Positions 32,765 through 46,448 of a stretch of 62,439 nucleotides of DNA are shown here, one piece after another. Source of the DNA: an uncultured Pelagibacteraceae bacterium (GTDB lineage Bacteria; Pseudomonadota; Alphaproteobacteria; Pelagibacterales; AG-422-B15). Position 1 is the first letter of the stretch, and the number at the start of each line of letters is the position of its first letter. Location of the stretch: contig CABZLP010000005.1 in assembly GCA_902526565.1 (NCBI GenBank), positions 1 through 62,439 of the forward strand, in the 5' to 3' direction. Position numbers and translations under genes: made by a program. The notes beneath the pieces are model-generated. The model worked only from the letters and a program-made list of their open reading frames with translations. It searched no databases and was not told the DNA's origin.

Positions 32765-34533
32765 ATGGTTAATATTCAGATGACAGGCGCTCAAATGGTT
32801 TTACAAGCATTTGAAGATCATAAAGTTGATACAATTTTCGGTTATCCTGGAGGGGCAGTTTTGCCTATATATGATGAGTTAGCAAAGGAAAGAGATACCA
32901 ACCAGCCTATTAGGCACTATTTAGTGAGGCATGAACAAGGTGCATCTCATTCTGCTGAGGGATATGCTAGATCAAGTGGTAAAGTTGGGGTTATGCTTGT
33001 TACATCTGGCCCTGGAGTTACTAATGCGGTAACAGGTTTAACCGATGCCATGATGGATTCCATTCCAATTGTTTGTATAAGTGGACAAGTGCCAACTCAC
33101 TTAATTGGTACTGATGCTTTTCAAGAATGTGATGCTGTAGGCATTACAAGACCTTGTACAAAACATAACTGGCTTGTTAAAGATATCAATGATCTCTCTA
33201 GAATTCTCCACGAAGCGTTTTACGTTGCTTCAAGTGGAAGACCTGGGCCAGTTCTAGTTGATATTCCAAAAGATATTCAATTTCAGACAGGAACGTATAT
33301 TGGCCCTGAAACTGTTAAGCATAAATCATATAGACCAAAATTAAAGGCAAACATCGATCAAATAGATGACGCACTAAAATTAATAGCGGATGCTGAAAAA
33401 CCGATTTTTTATACTGGTGGAGGTGTTATTAATTCTGGGAATGCAGCTGTTCAATTACTAAGGGAGTTTGTTCGGTTAACTGGTTTTCCAATTACATCTA
33501 CATTGCAAGGATTAGGAGCCTATCCTGGTGACGACTCACAGTTTATTGGCATGTTAGGTATGCACGGTACTTATGAAGCGAATATGGCTATGAACGAATG
33601 TGATTTAATGATTAATATTGGAGCCAGATTTGATGATAGAATAACTGGTAAAATTGACGAGTTTTCTCCAAACTCTAAAAAGATCCATATTGATATTGAT
33701 CCTTCTTCAATCAATAAGATTGTTAAAGTTGACGCACCATTAATAGGTGATGTTGCACATGTGTTGGAAGATTCAATAAAATTATGGAAGTCTAAAGTTT
33801 ATAAAATCAATAAATCCTCTCTTAAGGAGTGGTGGAAAACAATTGATAAATGGAAAGAGAAAGACTCACTTAAATATGTACGCGATAAAAATATAATAAA
33901 ACCACAACACGCAATCCAGAGATTGTATGAGTTAACTAAGGATAAAGATGTATTCGTTACGACTGAAGTTGGTCAACATCAAATGTGGGCGGCTCAATAT
34001 TATAAATTTAACAAACCTAATAGATGGATAACATCGGGTGGATTAGGAACAATGGGTTTTGGGTTACCTGCAGCGATTGGAGCACAGGTGGCTCATCCTG
34101 ATAAATTAGTTATTGATATTGCCGGTGAAGCGTCAATATTGATGTGTATACAGGAAATGTCAACAGCCATTCAACATAAATTACCTGTAAAGATTTTTAT
34201 TATTAATAATCAGTACATGGGAATGGTTAGGCAATGGCAGGAACTGCTTCATGATAAACGGTATTCTCATAGCTACACAGATGCATTACCAGATTTTGTT
34301 AAACTAGCTGAAGCTTATGGCGCTAAAGGCATAAGAGCTCAGAAACCTATTGAATTAGATAAAGCGATAAATGAAATGATCGAATATGATGGGCCAGTTA
34401 TATTTGACTGTGTTGTAGAACAGAATGAAAATGTATTTCCAATGATTCCATCAGGTAAGGCTCATAATGAAATGTTACTTGGGGACGAAACTGAAAAAGA
34501 AGAAATTTCAGATGAAGGAAAAGTTTTAGTTTA

Positions 34534-34534
<1 letters not shown>
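32765..34534 (+). CDS. ilvB: Acetolactate synthase, large subunit
   Basis: ThDP/FAD enzyme for the first common step of valine, leucine and isoleucine synthesis. 589 residues. Three ThDP-enzyme domains: N-terminal GYPGGAVLPIYDEL and RHEQGASHSAEGYAR with catalytic Glu; central FAD-like domain; C-terminal ThDP motif IAGEASILMC...IINNQYMGMVRQWQ. The motif has Glu where GDG/GDA is common; whether this is lineage-typical was not checked. Strong ribosome binding site. Shares a base with ilvH (TAATG). ilvI is an equally valid symbol. Confidence 0.95.
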
Positions 34535-36085
<1,551 letters not shown>

Positions 36086-36207
36086 TAGACTCAAAAGATA
36101 TGATATAGCCCAATATTTAGGCAATTTTGAGTAATTTATTGCGAATTTAGCAATATTCATATATTTATCCATTATCTTTGAAATTAATTAAAGTGCATAA
36201 TTTTGCT

Positions 36208-36309
36208 ATGAAAAAAATATATATTAGTAATTTTTTTAATTCTTTAAGAGAATGCACTCTTCAATCTCTCTTGCTGTTAAAACTGCTTAGCAGCCCCCGG
36301 GCGACTTAA
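36208..36309 (+). CDS. leuL: Leucine-rich leader peptide of leuA attenuator (33 residues)
   Basis: A short ORF begins MKKIYISNFF and contains LQSLLLLKLLSS: six Leu codons within seven (CTC TTG CTG TTA AAA CTG CTT at 36268-36288), then SPRAT and a stop. It sits 61 bases before leuA and runs into a GC-rich hairpin, the standard layout of a ribosome-mediated leucine attenuator. Five different Leu codons are used, so several tRNA-Leu species would be sensed. Translation and function are inferred, but the Leu run directly before a hairpin is very unlikely by chance. Confidence 0.8.
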   Translation: MKKIYISNFFNSLRECTLQSLLLLKLLSSPRAT

Positions 36310-36340
36310 AACTTGCCTCAGGGGGATTCTTAATTTTAAC
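36294..36340 (+). terminator. Attenuator hairpin upstream of leuA
   Basis: CCCCC (36294-36298) pairs with GGGGG (36321-36325), and GGGC (36299-36302 region) with GCC (36315-36317), giving a strong GC-rich stem in AT-rich DNA, followed by ATTCTTAATTTT. The upstream GCTG (36273-36276) and CTGC (36283-36286), inside the Leu codons, can pair with CAGC/GCAG at 36290-36294, so ribosome position over the Leu codons can change the fold. Together with the leader peptide this accounts for most of the 300-base gap between ilvC and leuA; nothing else is recognised there. Confidence 0.7.
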
Positions 36341-36370
36341 ACAATTAACATATAACCAAGGGATTTAAAG

Positions 36371-38979
<2,609 letters not shown>

Positions 38980-38998
38980 CTAATGAAAAGGTTTGAAA

Positions 38999-39841
38999 GT
39001 GAGGCTTTCAAGAAATTTAAGGGTTCAAAAAATACTAAGTCCAAGTAGCAGAGTTTTTATATTTGCTATTTCACTCTTCATCATCTCATTGACTCTATTT
39101 TTGGGAAGATTTGAACTAACTCAATTAGCAAAGAATTTAAGATCACACACAACAAGCTTATCATACTCAATCTCATATATAGTATCAACTCCATCAAATT
39201 TAATAAATTCAGGAATACAGTCTATTTTAGATCTTAAAGAAATTTATAATCAACTTAATGAGTATAACAGAAATCAGTTAACTGACTCAACGTCTTTCCA
39301 AGACATAGTTTCTATGAAACTAAAAATTGCTCAATATGAAGATTTATTAAATCTTACAGCTGATCAAGAATATGATTTCATCACATCAAGAATTATAGCA
39401 GATTTTTCCAATAAATTTATAGGAACAATCTTAATAAAATCTGATGAAACTGAAAAATTATTTATTGATATGCCAGCCGTAGGTTCCAAAGGAATATTGG
39501 GAAGGGTATCTTCACTTGATAATAATGTTGCAAGAGTACTTCTGCTAGATAATATTAATAGTAGGTTGCCTGTAATTATTTCTGAAGACGCACATCAGGG
39601 AATTATGATAGGACAGGGTCAGAATGATCCAATTGTTGAGTATGTTAGGGAATACAAAAATATAAAAGTTGGAGATCTAGTTACAACCTCAGGTAAAGGA
39701 GGAATTTTTCCACCTTATTTAGTTGTTGGGCAAGTTGCAAGAATTAAGGGTGAAAGAATTGAGGTTGAATTAACTGAGGACGTTAGTCAATTAACACATA
39801 TATTGTTACTAAATTATAAATTTTATCAGGATAACGAATAA
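38999..39841 (+). CDS. mreC: Rod shape-determining protein MreC
   Basis: Bitopic scaffold of the elongasome. About 280 residues: a basic tail, a membrane helix at about 20-40, a coiled coil (about 75-115) and the beta-barrel MreC domain with IIADFSNKFIGTILI, AVGSKGILGRVSS and GDLVTTSGKGGIFPPYLVVG. There is no ATG; a GTG at 38999 has AAAGG eight bases upstream and is preferred, while a TTG at 38993 is the alternative two codons earlier. Confidence 0.93.
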   Translation: MRLSRNLRVQKILSPSSRVFIFAISLFIISLTLFLGRFELTQLAKNLRSHTTSLSYSISYIVSTPSNLINSGIQSILDLKEIYNQLNEYNRNQLTDSTSFQDIVSMKLKIAQYEDLLNLTADQEYDFITSRIIADFSNKFIGTILIKSDETEKLFIDMPAVGSKGILGRVSSLDNNVARVLLLDNINSRLPVIISEDAHQGIMIGQGQNDPIVEYVREYKNIKVGDLVTTSGKGGIFPPYLVVGQVARIKGERIEVELTEDVSQLTHILLLNYKFYQDNE

Positions 39842-39848
39842 TAAAATT

Positions 39849-40334
39849 ATGATTAATTTCAGAAAAGGTAATTTAATATTTTATTTTGTTTTAATTTTTA
39901 TTGTATCTTCAAATATTGTGTTCAATTCAATTTATTTTGACCTTACATTGATTAGCTGCTTGATTATATATGTTTTAAAGTGGAGTGAAACGAATTGGAT
40001 TATTTGTATCCTATTATTTGTGTTAGGAATCTATAATGATATTTTAGTCTCCACTTCTTTTGGTTATGCAAGTTCCTTATTCCTGTGTTTTTATTTAATA
40101 GACAGGGTTGGAAATTATTTAAGCATACCGTCAAATACAAATATCAGGTTTACAATATTTTCAATATTGATGCTAATTTTGTTTTTCATAAATTATTTTG
40201 CGATTTATTTTATTTATAATACCTCAATTTTACTCTTTATAAATATTATGCCATATATGGTAGTAATTTTATTATATTACCCATTAAATTTTATAATTTC
40301 ATCCATTCAAACTAAATATGATAGAGTCAAATAA
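39849..40334 (+). CDS. mreD: Rod shape-determining protein MreD (putative)
   Basis: 161 residues, five or six hydrophobic helices, little else conserved. Position between mreC and the PBP2 gene, length and topology match MreD, an integral membrane elongasome component. The central GIYNDILVSTSFGYAS resembles the MreD G-x-x-x-D-x-L...G segment. The 3' end overlaps mrdA by 17 bases. Confidence 0.85.
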   Translation: MINFRKGNLIFYFVLIFIVSSNIVFNSIYFDLTLISCLIIYVLKWSETNWIICILLFVLGIYNDILVSTSFGYASSLFLCFYLIDRVGNYLSIPSNTNIRFTIFSILMLILFFINYFAIYFIYNTSILLFINIMPYMVVILLYYPLNFIISSIQTKYDRVK

Positions 40335-42189
40335 ATTTATTTTTAAGAAATACGACATTGAAGCCTCAATCAATAGACGAACTGCAATTATAACGATTGC
40401 AAAAGCAGGATTATTTACAATATTAGCTTCTAGGCTGGCTTACTTACAGATTGTAGATAAAGATAAATACAAGATACTTTCAGATAACAATAGAATTACC
40501 CATCGATTATTAGAACCTCAAAGAGGTATAATCTTTGACCTGCATGGCAAGCCATTAGCTATCAACCGTGAAAGATATGAAGTTGTAATCATTAGAGAGG
40601 AAACATCGGACTATATTAAATCAATTGAAAACTTAAAAAATATACTTCCAGAGGTTTATATAGATACTGAAAAATTATATTCTGAAATAAAAAAAACAAA
40701 AAAATTTATTCCTATTAAAGTACTAGATGATTTATCTTGGGATCAATTTTCAGTGCTTAACGCTAATATTCATAAAGTAGATGGACTTTATCCTCAAATT
40801 GGCTTCAAAAGATATTATACTAGCGGACCATCACATTCCCATATCATTGGGTACACGGCTCCTCTTGATAAAAAAGAAAAGGATTCTAACACACTAGCTG
40901 ATTTAAGCTCAGCCAAATCAGGAAAGATTGGAATTGAAAAATCCAAGGATTCCAATTTAAGAGGTAAATTAGGAAGTAAAAATATTGAAGTCAATGTAAA
41001 TGGAAGAGAAATAAGGGAATTAGATAGATATGAAAGTACTAGCGGTGAAAATATTCATATTACAATTGACTCTGAACTTCAAGATTATTGTTACAAAAGT
41101 CTGAATGATCAAAGTGGATGTGTGGCAGTCACGAATGTTAAAACTGGAGAATTTTATGCATTAGTTTCATCTCCATCTTATGATCCAAATTTATTTTCTA
41201 AGAGCATATCAATATCAAAGTGGAACTCTCTTACAGACAATATGTATAAACCCCTTATAAACAAATCAATTTCAAGTCAATACCCTCCCGGTTCAACAAT
41301 TAAGCCTTTTGTTGCATTAGCCGCATTAGAAAATGGAGTCAGCGAGAAAAGGGAAGTTTATTGTAATGGAAAACACGAAATTAAGGATACAAGTCTTGAG
41401 TCTGGAATTAAAACTTTTCATTGTTGGAAAGAGGAAGGGCACGGTAAGGTCAATATGAATGAGGCCCTTAAAGTTTCATGTGACGTATATTTTTATCAAA
41501 TATCAAGAGAAATTGGGATCGATAAAATTGCTGAGGTATGCAAAAGGTTTGGGTTTGGACAAAATGTTTTTGATACATTTTTTGAGGAAAAAAAGGGAAT
41601 TGTTCCATCAAAAAATTGGAAGTTAGAGTCTATTGGCACACCTTGGATGGTTGGAGAAACTCTTTCAGCAGGAATTGGTCAGGGGTATTTTCTTACAACC
41701 TCTGCACAATTAAGCATTGCTTTAGGTCAATTAATTAATGGCGGAGAGAAGATAAATCCAACAATTTTCTTGAATAGAAATAAAGACACACAGAAAAAAA
41801 AGAAAATATTATTAAATCAGAAACATTTAGCTATTATTAAGAGAGGTCTTGAGGATGCAACAAATACCCTAGGAGGAACATCATATAGATCACGTATTTC
41901 TGGAAATCTAAAGATGGCTGGCAAAACTGGTACTTCTCAAGTCAGAGTTATTAGCTCAAAAGAAAGAGAAGAGGGATTAAAAAAGAATAATGAGTTGCCA
42001 TGGGACAAACGTGATCATGGTTTATTTATAGGATATGGACCAATAAATAATCCACGATATGCAGTTTCAGTAATAATAGAGCACGGAGGAAGTGGCTCTG
42101 GAGCTGCAGCACCAGTTGCTTCGAAAATATTCAAATATTTATTTGATAATAAGTTAAATCTTAAAAGTAAGAGAATTTCTAATGTTTAG
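40318..42189 (+). CDS. mrdA: Penicillin-binding protein 2, elongation transpeptidase
   Basis: Class B PBP that cross-links lateral-wall peptidoglycan with RodA. 623 residues. A membrane anchor at about 22-45, the pedestal region with RGIIFDLHGKPLAINRERY, then catalytic motifs: SxxK as STIK (Ser326), SxD variant SCD near 382 as in PBP2, and KTGT near 539. Starts inside mreD and its stop overlaps rodA by eight bases. Confidence 0.96.
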   Translation: MIESNKFIFKKYDIEASINRRTAIITIAKAGLFTILASRLAYLQIVDKDKYKILSDNNRITHRLLEPQRGIIFDLHGKPLAINRERYEVVIIREETSDYIKSIENLKNILPEVYIDTEKLYSEIKKTKKFIPIKVLDDLSWDQFSVLNANIHKVDGLYPQIGFKRYYTSGPSHSHIIGYTAPLDKKEKDSNTLADLSSAKSGKIGIEKSKDSNLRGKLGSKNIEVNVNGREIRELDRYESTSGENIHITIDSELQDYCYKSLNDQSGCVAVTNVKTGEFYALVSSPSYDPNLFSKSISISKWNSLTDNMYKPLINKSISSQYPPGSTIKPFVALAALENGVSEKREVYCNGKHEIKDTSLESGIKTFHCWKEEGHGKVNMNEALKVSCDVYFYQISREIGIDKIAEVCKRFGFGQNVFDTFFEEKKGIVPSKNWKLESIGTPWMVGETLSAGIGQGYFLTTSAQLSIALGQLINGGEKINPTIFLNRNKDTQKKKKILLNQKHLAIIKRGLEDATNTLGGTSYRSRISGNLKMAGKTGTSQVRVISSKEREEGLKKNNELPWDKRDHGLFIGYGPINNPRYAVSVIIEHGGSGSGAAAPVASKIFKYLFDNKLNLKSKRISNV

Positions 42190-43315
42190 CGGCAGTAAGA
42201 TTGAAGCAACTATCTCTGATAAGCTTAGATCTATCAACTATTTATTACTATTTCTTATATGTACTATTTTTTTTATAGGTATTCTAGCGCTATACAGCAT
42301 TTCTAATGGCAATTTTAGTGAATGGCCGTTGAGGCATTTGCAAAGATTCATTATGGGTCTAATTATTTTTTTTATAATGGTATTATTAGATTTAAAAATA
42401 ATTTTCAGATTTGCATATTTAATTTTTATAGCCAGTATTGTCACCCTAATGATTCTACCACTAGTTGGAGATGAAATTAATGGCGCTAAAAGATGGATAA
42501 GTTTTGCAGGATTTAGTTTACAGCCATCAGAATTTGTAAAATATACTTTAATCTTAGCTCTTGCTAAATATTTTCATTCTATGGAAGATTATCACGACAA
42601 TTTTATTTCTAAATTAATAATACCTGGTTTTATAATAATTATACCAGTTGCATTTGTTGTAATTCAGCCCGATTTGGGAACTGCCCTGGTGATCTTTCTA
42701 GGTGGAGTGAGTGTTCTATGGATCTCAGGTCTTAATTATAAATATTTTATATCAGGGATATTGGGGTTCATTCTATCGCTACCAATCTTGTGGCAATATT
42801 TAAAGGGATACCAAAAAGAGAGAGTTTTCACTTTTTTTAATCCAGAGAGAGATCCCCTTGGAAATGGCTATCATATTACTCAATCTAAAATTGCTTTGGG
42901 CTCTGGAGGCGTTTCTGGAAAAGGTTATATGGAAGGTACTCAAAGCCATCTAAATTTTCTCCCCGAGATGCAAACAGACTTTATTTTTACTATGTTTGGA
43001 GAAGAGTTTGGGTTTATTGGATCTATAGTTTTGATTTTATTGTACATGGCAATAACTGGTATTTCTATCAGAATGGCACTAATATCTAAAAGTTTATTCA
43101 GTAAATTTTTGTCTTTAGGAATTTGCTCTGTATTCTTTATCTATGTTTTTGTAAATATTGGAATGGTAACAGGAATATTACCTGTAGTTGGAGTACCTTT
43201 ACCATTTATATCGTATGGAGGAAGCTCTATGTTAGCTGTAATGTTTGGATTTGGTTTACTAACGAATTGTTATATTAATTATAATACTACTTTAACTAAG
43301 AGCAGCTTTATATAA
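42182..43315 (+). CDS. mrdB: Peptidoglycan glycosyltransferase RodA (SEDS family)
   Basis: Lateral-wall SEDS polymerase. 377 residues, about ten membrane helices. NGAKRWISFAGFSLQPSEF, VIQPDLGTALVIF, GGVSGKGYMEGTQSHLNFLPE (with EGTQS-HLNFLPE typical of RodA) and LPVVGVPLPFISYGGSSM are the family motifs; QTDFIFTMFGEEFGFIGS also fits. Last gene of the mre-mrd operon, ending three bases before the stop of the convergent amidinotransferase gene. Confidence 0.97.
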   Translation: MFSGSKIEATISDKLRSINYLLLFLICTIFFIGILALYSISNGNFSEWPLRHLQRFIMGLIIFFIMVLLDLKIIFRFAYLIFIASIVTLMILPLVGDEINGAKRWISFAGFSLQPSEFVKYTLILALAKYFHSMEDYHDNFISKLIIPGFIIIIPVAFVVIQPDLGTALVIFLGGVSVLWISGLNYKYFISGILGFILSLPILWQYLKGYQKERVFTFFNPERDPLGNGYHITQSKIALGSGGVSGKGYMEGTQSHLNFLPEMQTDFIFTMFGEEFGFIGSIVLILLYMAITGISIRMALISKSLFSKFLSLGICSVFFIYVFVNIGMVTGILPVVGVPLPFISYGGSSMLAVMFGFGLLTNCYINYNTTLTKSSFI

Positions 43316-43318
43316 AAA

Positions 43319-44425
43319 TTATTGTATTGGAAAGTAATCTTCTTTTAGACCTTCACGATATACATCTGTTGTTGCGCAGTGAAGTGCACCGCCAAACGGA
43401 TAAGCATCTCTAAAAGGAACAGGAATAACTTCAAAACCTAATTTACTAATTTGTTCACATTGATAGACTTCACTTTCTTCTACGCATACAGTTTTTGGGT
43501 CTATAACCAAGACATTCATACTTAACCAAATACTTGAATAGCATAAAGGAGGTGGTTCATTGTGGGCAGGCTGAGCTGCATCAATGATTTGCCAATCGTT
43601 ACGCTCAAATATTTTTCTTTGATCGTCAGGTAAACGTCTTGTTGGGTTATTAATAATGAGGCCTGGTCTTAAAGGAGTGAATGTTGCATCTATATGAATA
43701 GGATAGGGATCGCCTGGAAAATTCAAGGTATGAACTCTATGGTCCTTGAAGTGTCTTTTGAGCCAATTGCTTCCTTTTAAATTAGTTGTAAAACCATGTT
43801 GTACAAATAAATCTTTACCCATTCTTAAAATATCTGCAGCATCAAATAAAATTTCTTTTTCGGTTGTTACGAATTCTCTTTTTGCAACCATTTCTAATCG
43901 TTCATCTATTGATATTTCATCATTTAAATAATTTTTCCGATAACTACTATTTGTTAATCTAGGTTTGGGTGCAGTTTCCATTCTCATTTCTGGATCTTCA
44001 TCGTAATATTTCTCTAATAATGGTCTGTAACAAAGATATTCAAACCACCTCGATCTATAGGACATTGTTGCTTCAAGCATTTCATTTCCTAGAGTAAGAA
44101 TAACGTCTCTAGGCGGCATACAGCCAAACATTGATCCATTTTCCCAGTCAGGAGTGGAAATTTTTTGATTAAATTCAAGTGGAGTGGGTCGATCAACTTT
44201 CACCCCTCTAGTTTCTAAAATATTTGAAAAATTATCCAGCTGAAGATTAGCTTTATGAATAGACTCTTCACTGCGGGGCCCATGCATTCCTTTCATATCA
44301 CTATCTTCAGGTATTTTTGGATCAGTTGCTGGTTCAGATGGTGGTATGCAACAATTATCTGCTTTTCCAACTATTATATGCTTGAGAGGATCCCACTCAT
44401 TCCATGAATTTACAATTTTTACCAT
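43319..44425 (-). CDS. L-arginine:glycine amidinotransferase (GATM-like)
   Basis: 368 residues, close in motif order to vertebrate AGAT, which moves an amidino group from arginine to glycine giving guanidinoacetate and ornithine. Visible family blocks: GNEMLEATMSYRSRWFEY (113-130), FDAADILRMGKDLFVQ (194-209, catalytic Asp), PIHIDATF (242-249, catalytic His244) and GGALHCATTDV (345-355, catalytic Cys350). All three catalytic positions are kept, so it should be active. The acceptor amine cannot be read; glycine or another amine is possible. Bacterial homologues occur in secondary metabolism and in some marine bacteria. Divergent from the flavoprotein gene next door. Confidence 0.85.
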   Translation of the reverse strand: MVKIVNSWNEWDPLKHIIVGKADNCCIPPSEPATDPKIPEDSDMKGMHGPRSEESIHKANLQLDNFSNILETRGVKVDRPTPLEFNQKISTPDWENGSMFGCMPPRDVILTLGNEMLEATMSYRSRWFEYLCYRPLLEKYYDEDPEMRMETAPKPRLTNSSYRKNYLNDEISIDERLEMVAKREFVTTEKEILFDAADILRMGKDLFVQHGFTTNLKGSNWLKRHFKDHRVHTLNFPGDPYPIHIDATFTPLRPGLIINNPTRRLPDDQRKIFERNDWQIIDAAQPAHNEPPPLCYSSIWLSMNVLVIDPKTVCVEESEVYQCEQISKLGFEVIPVPFRDAYPFGGALHCATTDVYREGLKEDYFPIQ

Positions 44426-44519
44426 AGATTTTTATTGGTTAATTAGAAAAATATTGCCTTGAATTCAAACTAAATTGAAAGTAAGAGTCAAGCAATTTTC
44501 ATTAAACAAGGAGTTGAAC

Positions 44520-46040
44520 TTGCTAGATAATAATGAGAGTTACGATGTAGTTGTTGTTGGCTCGGGTTTATTGGGCAAGATATGTGCTATGTTGTGTGGA
44601 AGGTATAAACTAAAAACATTATTACTCTCACAGAACTCCATTAATGAAAATGTTTTAAATGAGACCTCATTTGATGATGAGGCAGCGAGAATATTGGACA
44701 GTATTGGAGTCTATTCTAAAATTAATGATCTAGTTAATACACCTTCATTCACTGATTTAGTCACAACTAATTCAAAAATTGTACAACGAAGTCCAGTTAT
44801 TAAGGCTAAGAATAGTTTTCCTTCTTTAATAACATTTACCCCAGGAAATCTAGAAAAAAAGATGCTGCAAAGTTGCAATGATGATCCAAATATAGATATC
44901 TTAGATAATTTTTGTATCTCTCACTTTGAAAGCAGCACAAATACTTATTATCTCAAAAAAGATAACAGTACAATTAAAGTTGAAGCATCATACTTAATTT
45001 ATACAGATGAAATTAATGAGCTAATAAATAACAAATTAAATATCAATTACGATGATCTTGGTTACTCGAGAGATTGGCTAATAGTGGATATTTATCTAAA
45101 AAGTGAGGGTAATCTTGAAAATGTTTTCAGACAGATTTGTGACCCAATAAGACCAACATCATATGTTGCACTTTCTGGATCAAGATATCGATTTCAATTT
45201 CAATTATTGACGGGAGAAAAAAAAGAGGAAATGGCATCAATTAGCAAAGCTCATGATTTAATTTATAATTGGCTCACTCCCAATCAATACAATATTGAAT
45301 ATTTATCAACCTTTGAATTTAAAGGAAGGTGCGCAAATAATTTTCAGATAGAAAATATTTTTTTAATTGGTATGGCTGCATATCAGATTCCACCCTATGC
45401 TGCACAAAGCTTGAATAGTGGAATAAGGGACGCAGCTAATCTAATTTGGAAAATTAATTTAATAAAAAAATATAAAGCTAAAAATAAGATTATCCATTCT
45501 TATAATATTGAAAGAAATGCAAAAATTAGACAAACAATTAAATCTTCCATTGTGCTTGGGCAGCTAATTGACTCTATTTCTGTTGCTCTTCAAAATAGCA
45601 CTCCCCTTGAAGAAGCAATTGCACCTGAAGCAAGAGAACAGGCATTTGGTAAGAAGGATAAATTAAGTGATAAAACTAATGAGCCAGGCATTTACAATTC
45701 TTTAGCTTACGATATCTATTCAGGTCAACGTTTTGCAAAAAACATAAGAGATAAAAATAATAATCTTATAGATGTGGACAAAAATATAGGGTTTAATTTT
45801 GCGATAATCTCAAAAGATAATAATTTTGATCATTTAGAAGACAGCACCTTGAGAAGGTTAAAGGAAATAAATTGTAAATTTTTAACTAATATTCAAGAAA
45901 TTCATTTAGACCCAGATCTTACTGATGCTTTGACTTCCGGAGATATTATAGTAAGGCCTGATATGAAAATATTTGGAGTATCTAATGACAACTTAACAAT
46001 TGATCAAATGTGCCAGGATTTATTGAACCAAATCACTTAG
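44520..46040 (+). CDS. FAD-dependent oxidoreductase, PheA/TfdB (FAD_binding_3) hydroxylase family, with altered FAD motif
   Basis: Related to aromatic-ring flavin hydroxylases such as MhpA. The start is taken as TTG at 44520 (AAGGAG at 44508-44513), giving 506 residues; a TTG at 44475 would add 15. N-terminal dinucleotide fold DVVVVGSGLLGK, central strand-rich domain, then GIRDAANLIWKIN and YNIERNAKIRQ typical of the family, and a C-terminal thioredoxin-like tail (about 400-506). The FAD-phosphate motif usually read GDAAH is GMAAY here, and the N-terminal GxGxxG is GSGLLG. Activity may differ from classic hydroxylases. Divergent from the amidinotransferase; substrate unknown. Confidence 0.75.
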   Translation: MLDNNESYDVVVVGSGLLGKICAMLCGRYKLKTLLLSQNSINENVLNETSFDDEAARILDSIGVYSKINDLVNTPSFTDLVTTNSKIVQRSPVIKAKNSFPSLITFTPGNLEKKMLQSCNDDPNIDILDNFCISHFESSTNTYYLKKDNSTIKVEASYLIYTDEINELINNKLNINYDDLGYSRDWLIVDIYLKSEGNLENVFRQICDPIRPTSYVALSGSRYRFQFQLLTGEKKEEMASISKAHDLIYNWLTPNQYNIEYLSTFEFKGRCANNFQIENIFLIGMAAYQIPPYAAQSLNSGIRDAANLIWKINLIKKYKAKNKIIHSYNIERNAKIRQTIKSSIVLGQLIDSISVALQNSTPLEEAIAPEAREQAFGKKDKLSDKTNEPGIYNSLAYDIYSGQRFAKNIRDKNNNLIDVDKNIGFNFAIISKDNNFDHLEDSTLRRLKEINCKFLTNIQEIHLDPDLTDALTSGDIIVRPDMKIFGVSNDNLTIDQMCQDLLNQIT

Positions 46041-46181
46041 AATCAAATGTGAAAAATATGCCAAAAAATGAGTGGTAAATATATCACAATTTTTTGATGC
46101 ACACTAATAATCCATTAAAATCAATATTTTAAAATATTATAAGAACCTTGTTTAGCTACATTTTGAAGTTAAAGTCCATAT

Positions 46182-46201
46182 AAATACTATATGTAGTATT
46201 T
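46182..46201. promoter_or_regulatory. Inverted repeat and candidate promoter upstream of small membrane protein gene
   Basis: AAATACT-6 bases-AGTATTT is a perfect seven-base inverted repeat 25-44 bases before the 46226 ATG. It overlaps a possible -10 (TACTAT, 46185-46190) spaced 16 bases from TTGAAG (46163-46168). It could be an operator or a 5' hairpin. The rest of the 185-base gap after the flavoprotein gene shows nothing recognisable. Confidence 0.3.
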
Positions 46202-46225
46202 AATAACATAACATAAGGGGGAGTT

Positions 46226-46441
46226 ATGATTAGAAACGCACAAAACGCAATTAAAGCTCTAACAAGTCTTGGACTTTCGTTACTGGCACTTGGAATAGTG
46301 ATAGGCCTATTAAGTGGCGGTAGTTTACCATTTGTAGGAAATATTGCTGGCAATATAGTTTCTCTTGTGAGCCAATTAGGTAATGCAGGTGTAGTCGGAT
46401 TGATTGCAGTCGGTGTTATTCTCTGGTTATTTCGAGACTAA
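46226..46441 (+). CDS. Small two-helix membrane protein, copy 1 of tandem pair
   Basis: 71 residues. A strong Shine-Dalgarno (AAGGGGGAG) precedes the ATG. Layout: short polar N-terminus, hydrophobic helix with GLSLLALGIVIGLLSG, SLPFVGN turn, amphipathic NIVSLVSQLGNAG, second helix VVGLIAVGVILWLF, and RD end. No family recognised. The next gene is a clear paralogue with the same plan (shared SPFxG/LPFVG turn, L-N/G-RLG-x-x-GVVG core). Function unknown; role in membrane organisation is only a guess. Confidence 0.8.
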   Translation: MIRNAQNAIKALTSLGLSLLALGIVIGLLSGGSLPFVGNIAGNIVSLVSQLGNAGVVGLIAVGVILWLFRD

Positions 46442-46448
46442 TAAAATT

